Below, one piece after another: positions 58,326 through 64,000 of a stretch of DNA of 64,000 bases. The DNA is from Jaapia argillacea MUCL 33604 (lineage: Eukaryota; Basidiomycota; Agaricomycetes; Jaapiales; Jaapiaceae): contig KL197716.1 in the NCBI GenBank assembly GCA_000697665.1, positions 666,202-730,201 on the forward strand, read 5' to 3'. Under the pieces are notes generated by a model. That model was not told the origin of the DNA. It saw only the letters and a program-made list of their open reading frames with translations, and ran no database searches. The stretch's first letter is position 1. Each line of letters starts with the position of its first letter. The position numbers and the translations under genes were made by a program.

Positions 58326-58630
58326 TTGTGCGGCTAGAATTGGTCAAAGGTCCTGGGCTGAAATTCAGTGCAATTCTCTCTGATCAGTCTTACGTGCAGA
58401 CCTACTCTTGCGAAACCACAGAGGAGTATCCAGATCCGAGTAAGATCCTGTTAAGCGCTAGCGGCACGGCAGTGGCGAGCAACAGGAGCCCGCCCTTCCC
58501 TGCAATCTGAGCTCGAGCTTGTGACTGAGATAGGCTGATGATACTCCGAGTCTAGCTTGATGTCCCAGGAAGGACTTGGAACTCGGCGTCCTGTGAGCAC
58601 TGAGGGGTCGTGCCACGAATGAAACTCCAA

Positions 58631-59567
58631 AACTTACCGCACATTATTTGGGGATGCGCAATCCCGGTTCACAAAGTGTGGTGGTCATGTGATTTCGGGA
58701 GACCTTCGCTGGACCTGAGACTTTGATGGATTTGCGATGGCAGACGAACACTCACGCCTGTCACAATTCGGTCACACAGAAAACCCGGTCAAGTCTTTAC
58801 TGCAGTGTAGAGAACATTTGAGCATTGACTTGGGTGGGGAGAAGAAAAGTAAATAATAATCTCAATTGATTCTCCGGAACAGATTTTATCTAAAGTGTCC
58901 ACAACTCCCCAGACAACCATTTGAGGGGGTCTCAGGAAGGTCTCGGCTTCAATCAAAGACATTAAAAAAAATTCTGTCCCGAACACTTTGTAGAGGGTAG
59001 GGACAATAAGTATCCCTGATACTCACAACAAAGTAAAATTTGTTGTACTCGGTGAAATGGGCATCATGGTGTTTCATGGTTTTGGTTTACAGCGAGCACG
59101 GATTGCCCGAATTGGTAAGTGGCGAGCTAGAGGGTGATATAGCTGCCACTGCCACTCATAATATGGCCAGTATGGTGCAATGGATAACCAAGCCATTATT
59201 TTGCTTGGGAAGCCATAGGTTCAATTCCCGGTGCTGGCATCTCTGAATTTCGGTGCTTGTCACTCCAGTTGATCGATTGATCTCGAAGACCTTCCAAAGA
59301 CTGATGAGACCACAGAGACCTCACGGGACCGCTACAGAATTCCGAGCAAAATTCCAATGCATTGCGCCCACATTATTGCAGTGGCCATGTTCGACTCCCG
59401 AGAGGCGCGCGACCGGGCCGTTGCGCTATCGACTTGGAAGTTCCAATAATAATATGGATTGTAATTTAAACTCGTAGACAGTGCTCAGGTTATGATATTG
59501 TACAAGCTGATATGTGATAGCCATGCCCCTGAGCGCCAGTGTGAACATTAGCCGTCTTTGTCAAGGA
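58631..59567. other. Unique spacer between the two F-box units
   Basis: AT-richer DNA without a supported gene. It holds one tRNA-like sequence (59166-59239) and, near 59380-59460, a patch with GTTCGACTC on plus and TAGCGCAACGG on minus that resembles Pol III box motifs but does not form a coherent tRNA. Confidence 0.45.
59166..59239 (+). other. tRNA-like sequence (tRNA pseudogene or SINE head)
   Basis: A 73-74-base stretch begins GCCAGTA and ends TGCTGGC, which can form a 7-bp acceptor stem with one G-T pair. The A box TGGTGCAATGG (59173-59183) and the B box GTTCAATTC (59219-59227) both match Pol III consensus, 35 bases apart. The D, anticodon and T stems are imperfect (the anticodon arm CCAAGC/GCTTGG would enclose nine bases), so a functional tRNA is doubtful. 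Confidence 0.5.
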
Positions 59568-59625
59568 AAGTTGGCCGGCCACCACAATGTCGGAAAAATC
59601 CAAATCACCTGATTGGGCCAGACAT

Positions 59626-60253
59626 GGACTTACCAGGCCTGATCAGTCCATCAGGATTTTGGGTGGCTGGTCAGGTTCAAAAACAACCTATAACGACTGA
59701 TCAGGCTTGTCAGGCCTGACGGCCTGACAACGTGTTATCAGTGCTGATAACCCCTGGTCAGCCTTCGCAGCCGGGTAACAGAAAAAGGATACTTCACATC
59801 CCTCTTCTTACTTACTTACTTACTGGATCACTCTTTCTCACTTGAGTTCCATTGATCGTTGCTTATCACCTTAGGCACAGTTCACTCATTCATTCACATA
59901 TTGTAATATTGATTATTGACTTTATTTATTAATTACAAGCGGGGTTCAAACGTATGGCCCCAGATCTAATTCAGCTATCTAACACATGCACAATTCTACC
60001 ACAAGGCTATATGGTCTCGATTTCTTATGTGGCTACGAGGAATATGTACCATAATTTGATGCCAGCCCCAGCACTTGTACCACCAACCACGACTGAAAGT
60101 AAGGAGGCTGAGCTCACAAACACATCCAGATGGTAGGTTATGCCTGCGGACCACGAAGAGACTGTATATCTGAGAAGGATGAGGGCCTATATTGTTCAGC
60201 CCTGACAGACCTGTTCAGGCTTCGCTGCAGGCCTGATCAGTCCTGACAAGTGG
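59626..60253. mobile_element. Candidate MITE-like element with imperfect terminal inverted repeats
   Basis: The left end (59626-59649, ggacttaccaggcctgatca...) and the reverse complement of the right end (60230-60253, ccacttgtcaggactgatca...) match at about 18 of 24 positions. Extra copies of the CCTGATCAG / GTCAGGCCTGAC motif lie just inside both ends (59690-59730, 60200-60225), as subterminal repeats do in non-autonomous DNA elements. There is no transposase, and the segment is absent from the paired unit 1 near 55700-55810. The target site duplication is not clear, so the exact ends are provisional. Confidence 0.5.
59808..60012 (-). mobile_element. tRNA-derived SINE-like sequence
   Basis: Read on the minus strand, the A box TGGTAGAATTG (59991-60001) matches all defined positions of TRGYNNARNNG. 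The B-box-like GTTTGAACC (59943-59951) has one mismatch, and about 39 bases separate them. After the tRNA-like head comes a short AT-rich body and a tail of four GTAA units (59808-59823). Head, body and simple-repeat tail in this order is the layout of a SINE. It lies inside the candidate MITE. Confidence 0.5.
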
Positions 60254-61071
60254 TTCGATACTTAGGCGGGGGAAATCGAGAGTAGAGGAGCCTGCATATG
60301 CGCCTGCGTGCGTCTCGATGGAATGATGGATCAATGACATACGCCTGATTTGCCGACGTGGTGGTTGTCTCACACCTACGAAGAGGGGGATATCGTAGCG
60401 AAGGTACGGACAGTCAGAGACCAACGACGATGGAAAAAGCGAGTGGCTAATCCAGATGAGCCATGGCAGTGGGTACAATAATGGTCGGCCTCAAGATGAA
60501 AAAGCAACAAGGGGGACTTAATTCCTCCCGTCTACCCTCGATGATGACTTCCTAGAGGTGTATTCTGTCAGTACACATACGTTCGCGGAGAAGTTGACCC
60601 TTCATCACGATTGTCCTTCACCCTGTACGGTGATGCGTTGCGTCGCGAGTTGTGTAGTCTTCCTACGTCGACGTCCTTGCGTTGAATCTTCTCAAAAAGA
60701 CAGTCCTAGTGGCAAGACAAACTTGGCGGCTGACTGGCTGGCGTCGAGCAGTTTGATTGGCTAATCGAGTCATGTGCCGACACGATGTTGACTTGCCCTG
60801 TTGCATGATGATAATGTCTTTTGTCCACCTTGAGACCGTATCTTTGTGGTGTCAAGAATGAGGGTGTCAGTGAGGAGGTCTCGGAATGTAGACGAAGCAA
60901 AGGTCTACCAGAATGTTACTCATAATGATATAATAAACGACCGACTGAAGAAAATATGACAAAAAGGAGGAAGTTCAGAATATCCATCCATAGCGGTGGA
61001 GAGCACCGCATAAAACGAAGAATTGACGAAAGTACTCACTACTTGTGCGCATCGTCGCTGCGAGGGGGGGA

Positions 61072-61550
61072 TTACATTGCTTCGTCAAAATATTCGTGCC
61101 ATGTATGTAGTGGTGGGAGGGTGACCAAAATTTGGATGCGTCCAAACCTGTCCAAGTACCACTTCAGTTGAGCGTCTCTGCAGTCCCAATTAATATTTAT
61201 GGATGCTACCGGGATGTTGTATTCTCCAACGTGTTGCCGAGAGAGCGGAGGGAGATCATAGGTATAATTGAGGCAGAAAAGTCCTCGTCGTCCATGGCGG
61301 CAATGCAAATTTCTGGCGATTTAAACTTGTGCCGTTGGATGTTGGAGGGAGGCCAGAATACGAAGAAATTGCTGCACAAGGTGCAGAGACACAGAAAGTA
61401 TGAGATACAGTATGCAAGATAAGAAACCCTTGATGAACGTCAGCGCAAGCAACCTCCCTCACCCGGGAGGCGTGCCCCGGACACCAGCATGGTCCATCTC
61501 CCGATTCCCCTCCACTGAGCTTAACTTTCTCCCACTCAACCACGTTATTG
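61072..61550 (-). other. Possible extra 3' exons of F-box copy 2
   Basis: Counterpart of 56606-57070. Conserved stretches are VEWEKVKLSGGESGDGPCWC near 61460-61545 and DAQLKWYLDRFGRIQILVTL near 61100-61175, ending at 61072. The middle differs by indels from copy 1. Confidence 0.35.
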
Positions 61551-62784
61551 TCACCAGTGATCACCACAGAAATTTAATACAGCAGGGGTCTGGCGGATAT
61601 CACCTCCAGGCGCTTTGGAGTAAGACAAGGCAGGAAGGCTGTCCGAGTAGGTCTCGAGCTCGGACCTATTGGTAGGGAAAGTGACAACACGGAGGGATGG
61701 GTTCCGGTCAAAAAACGTCATAGCAACCCGTATATTCCCTTCAGCGCAAGCCCTCCACCACCAGGAATCGTTGTCCCAACGCGCCGGACTGTATTCAAAC
61801 TCCTGCAGCCTTTTCAGAACAGCTAGAGAGGCTACGAGGCGATTAAGGGTGGTATCGGTGGGATGGTTGGTTTCCTGGATGGGTGAATATTGTCATCAAT
61901 AAATATCACAGAGAAATCTCCTGGAAGCTCACCGAGGGCTTGTAAGTATCGAAGATAGAAAGTCGCTCGAGGGCTGGCACCCGTTCAGCGATGAATTTTA
62001 TGACATCTGCACAATCGATGCCGGCTTCACAAAAATCTCGATCCAAAGTCAAGGCAACTAGTGTTTCACGAAATACTCCGAGGTTTGTGAGGACGGAAGT
62101 ATCGAGGTTGAGGTCACCTTCGTAGTAATGGAGGCGAATCTCCTCTAAGGGCCGCGAACCTTCGATGGCGGCTAGCATCTCAACATCCGCCTCCAAGCTT
62201 CTCAGATTGGGTAGAATCATATCATGAAGCCTGAGGCTGGTTCCGCCAACCGCGGTTCGGGATTGATGGGTCCAATGGCGTATGGTAGGGTTGCATTTTA
62301 GGGAGGAATGAACGTCCCTGAGATCCAAAGACTGGGTGTGAAGAGCCTCAAGTTTGAAAAAACAGCCACGGACGACTTCGCCAAATTTCGAGTTAGAGGA
62401 ATCTCCGGGTCCGGGATTAAACGCCAAGACGCGAAGGTTATGGAGGAGGGGGAGAATCCGTCCACATGTCTCCCAAAAGGCTGTTATGGCGGATTGAGCG
62501 GGTGTAAACGATGCGGATCGCCATCTAATTGCCAACTCTCTGACGATTGACGTCAACCTAGCATCCGGATTCATGGCCAGCGCGTCAACAAACAAGGAGA
62601 GTTGTGGACTGGTGGTCAGGTCGACGGATCGATAGATAAGCGGGATGGCTTCGTGATTGAACATACGGGAAGTTAAGCTGAGTTGGCACAGGTCTCTCTT
62701 GAGGGAGACGAAAGAAAATATGCGAGAGTACAATTCCAACGGCAGAGGTATCGCCAGATGGACGTCGTGTGGTGAGCTTGCCAT
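61551..62784 (-). CDS. F-box protein, tandem copy 2
   Basis: Close paralogue of 57083-58325. ATG at 62784: MASSPHDVHLAIPLPLELYS, RIFSFVSLKRDLCQLSLTSR and HEAIPLIYRSVDLTTSP, then LLHNLRVLAFNPGPG, LPNLRSLEADVEMLAAI, RPLEEIRLHYYEGDLNLDTS and VPALERLSIFDTYKPS. An intron (about 61885-61948) leads to a second exon with RLVASLAVLKRLQEFEYSPA, WDNDSWWWRACAEGNIRVAM and RSELETYSDSLPALSYSKAP, ending FCGDHW with its stop at 61551-61553, two residues earlier than copy 1. Relative to copy 1 one Gln is lost in SPQ(Q)LSLF, and many substitutions are non-synonymous. Both copies remain open, as expected for a fast-evolving F-box family. Confidence 0.75.
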
Positions 62785-63520
62785 TTGTACAGCTAGAATT
62801 GATCAAAGGTCCTGGGCTGAAATTCAGCGCGATTCTCTCTGATCAGTCCACGTGCAGACCTACTCTTGCGATACCACAGAGGAGTATCCAGATCCGAGTT
62901 AGATCCTGTTGAGCGCTAGTGGCACGGTAGTGGCGAGCAACACGAGTCTGCCTCCCTGTAATCTGAGCTCGAGCCGGGATGCCTTGTGACTGAGATAGGC
63001 TGATGATACTCCGAGTCTAACTCGATGTCCTAGGGAGGACTCGGAACTCAGCGTCCTGTAAGAGGTTGTGCCACGAATGAAATTTTGGTGGGCCACTGTC
63101 GCAAACCACCGATGAATCGACGACCTGAGTCACTGACTGACAGATTAAGGTCCCAAGTCTAAAGAAAATCGACAGAGTAGGGATAGGATGGGATTCTTAC
63201 AATTGTTCAGGATTCCCCAGAGCCAAAAGACACCCTCGAACCAAGACCGTCAGAGAATCAGCGTCGGAATGGACCACCCGCGCCGTCGAACCCGTGCAAA
63301 AGGGTCTCGTGTAACACCCATGTAGAGTCGGGACAAGTCGTCTCAGTCTGACACCCGAAACTGAAGTCGTTGGATTGCACCATCGAGTTGTGCGATTCTT
63401 CGATGTAAAAACAGAACCACGTTCGACTTCTCAGCTCACTCAGCTTTATAATCCCCCTCACCCCACCCTTGCCCTTTCCTCCCCCATCCCCACGCGTCAC
63501 CACCACCACAGCAACCAACG
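62785..63520. other. Intergenic between F-box copy 2 and acireductone dioxygenase
   Basis: Up to about 63090 it is duplicated F-box upstream DNA; the rest is unique. ctttataatc near 63442-63451 is a TATA-like sequence about 70-80 bases before the ATG at 63521. Confidence 0.45.
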
Positions 63521-64000
63521 ATGGTCCGAGTTTACTACTACGACAACATCCCAGGCGACCAACGTCTCCCGCATGACTCTGGCAAGCCGGTCTCTCTTTC
63601 CACTCTGGAGGAGATCGGGGTGAGCTATTGGTACGTACCCGTCGAAGGGCACGAGAGTAAGATCGAACAGATCGCAAAGGAGAGGGAGTATAAGAATCGG
63701 GATGTTATCAACGTTACTAAGGAGGGGCTTGGTGAGGTGAGTTACTTTCATACTTCTGCTTGGTGTTCGTTGCATGGGAGGAGGGGCTGATCGTGGTTCG
63801 GTTAGCTCTACGAGTCGAAGATCAAGATGTTTTTCGAGGAGTAAGTGATCCGTGATCTGCGATATCCAATTGGGGACGGCTGGTAGGGTGTATGTTAAAT
63901 CGTATGTTGCTAGGCATCTGCACGAAGACGAAGAGATCAGATACGTCCTCTCCGGCAGCGGCTACTTCGATGTCAGAGGTTCGTCCTCCCCTTCTTCTAA
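63521..64000 (+). CDS. ADI1: Acireductone dioxygenase, N-terminal part (cut by window edge)
   Basis: Metal-dependent dioxygenase of the methionine salvage pathway, converting acireductone to the 2-oxo acid precursor of methionine (Fe form). ATG at 63521: [20 protein letters not shown], then [15 protein letters not shown] and [15 protein letters not shown]. Short introns follow (gtgagt at 63737; a second after KIKMFFEE), leading to [30 protein letters not shown] carries the His, His and Glu metal ligands of this cupin family. The coding region continues into a third intron (gttcgt) at the window end, so the remaining C-terminal half is outside. The start is well supported by the conserved MVRxYYYD opening. 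Confidence 0.93.

Larger units (their letters stand above)
55670..58630. repeat. F-box segmental duplication, unit 1
   Basis: Direct repeat of 59568-63090. Matching landmarks include ggaaagttggctggccac (55677 vs 59568), cttaggcgggggaaat (55812 vs 60261), the F-box gene (58325 vs 62784) and ctcggaactcggcgtcctg (58570 vs 63040). The offset is about 4450-4460 bases once the insertion in unit 2 is passed. Confidence 0.85.
59568..63090. repeat. F-box segmental duplication, unit 2
   Basis: Partner of 55670-58630. It is longer because about 640 bases (59600-60253) are inserted near its left end. Confidence 0.85.

Noticed and set aside
59380-59460. Second tRNA-like patch (GTTCGACTC on plus, TAGCGCAACGG on minus)
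   Set aside because: The A-type and B-type boxes are on opposite strands and no cloverleaf forms.
59732-59937. Segment starting TGTTATCAG and ending ATTACA, read as a possible solo LTR
   Set aside because: No second copy, no primer-binding site or target duplication is visible, and the same bases are better explained by the SINE-like tail on the minus strand within the inverted-repeat element.

Overview
This window is nuclear DNA of a filamentous basidiomycete, most likely a plant-litter or wood-decaying Agaricomycete. The evidence is many short GT-AG introns (roughly 45-70 bases), a GH7 cellobiohydrolase with a family 1 cellulose-binding module, type-B lipases of the carotenoid-ester-lipase kind, multi-copy F-box proteins and a eukaryotic-type single-chain urease. 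It is a lineage assignment by gene content only; no species marker is present.

Layout. 1-4.1 kb: two tandem GH7 cellulase genes on the minus strand, the first cut by the window edge and the second a pseudogene. 4.5-5.0 kb: a relic of an endonuclease/exonuclease/phosphatase gene whose middle is replaced by a G-rich minisatellite. 5.3-7.5 kb: a cytochrome b5/acyl-CoA dehydrogenase fusion. 8-12.7 kb: two tandem NmrA-like genes, each followed upstream by the 3' end of the same hypothetical gene; one of these is a fragment and the other is the full gene (12.4-14.5 kb). 15.2-20.8 kb: two tandem type-B lipases. 21-36.7 kb: three copies of an MFS transporter, one on plus and two in tandem on minus, forming an inverted repeat around a block of three conserved eukaryotic genes (DENND6-like, SPT2, CPSF6-like RRM). 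37-40.3 kb: two low-complexity hypothetical genes. 40.5-43.6 kb: urease. 43.8-46.2 kb: an F-box gene with two unexplained frame changes. 47-54 kb: hypothetical genes, a CHORD-like zinc protein and a fourth, diverged MFS transporter. 55.7-63.1 kb: a large tandem duplication carrying two F-box genes, with a terminal-inverted-repeat element containing a tRNA-derived SINE-like sequence inserted in the second unit. 63.5 kb to the end: the start of acireductone dioxygenase.

Five separate local duplications of gene plus promoter fall within 64 kb, with copies ranging from apparently intact (lipases, MFS, NmrA, F-box) to broken (GH7, the hypothetical-gene fragment). I see no secondary-metabolite core enzyme, CRISPR array, rRNA or convincing functional tRNA. 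No metabolic cluster is evident; the strongest unusual signals are structural (inverted MFS repeat, G-rich replacement of an enzyme core, nested small elements). Exon boundaries were assigned by eye from splice signals and conserved protein motifs and are approximate.
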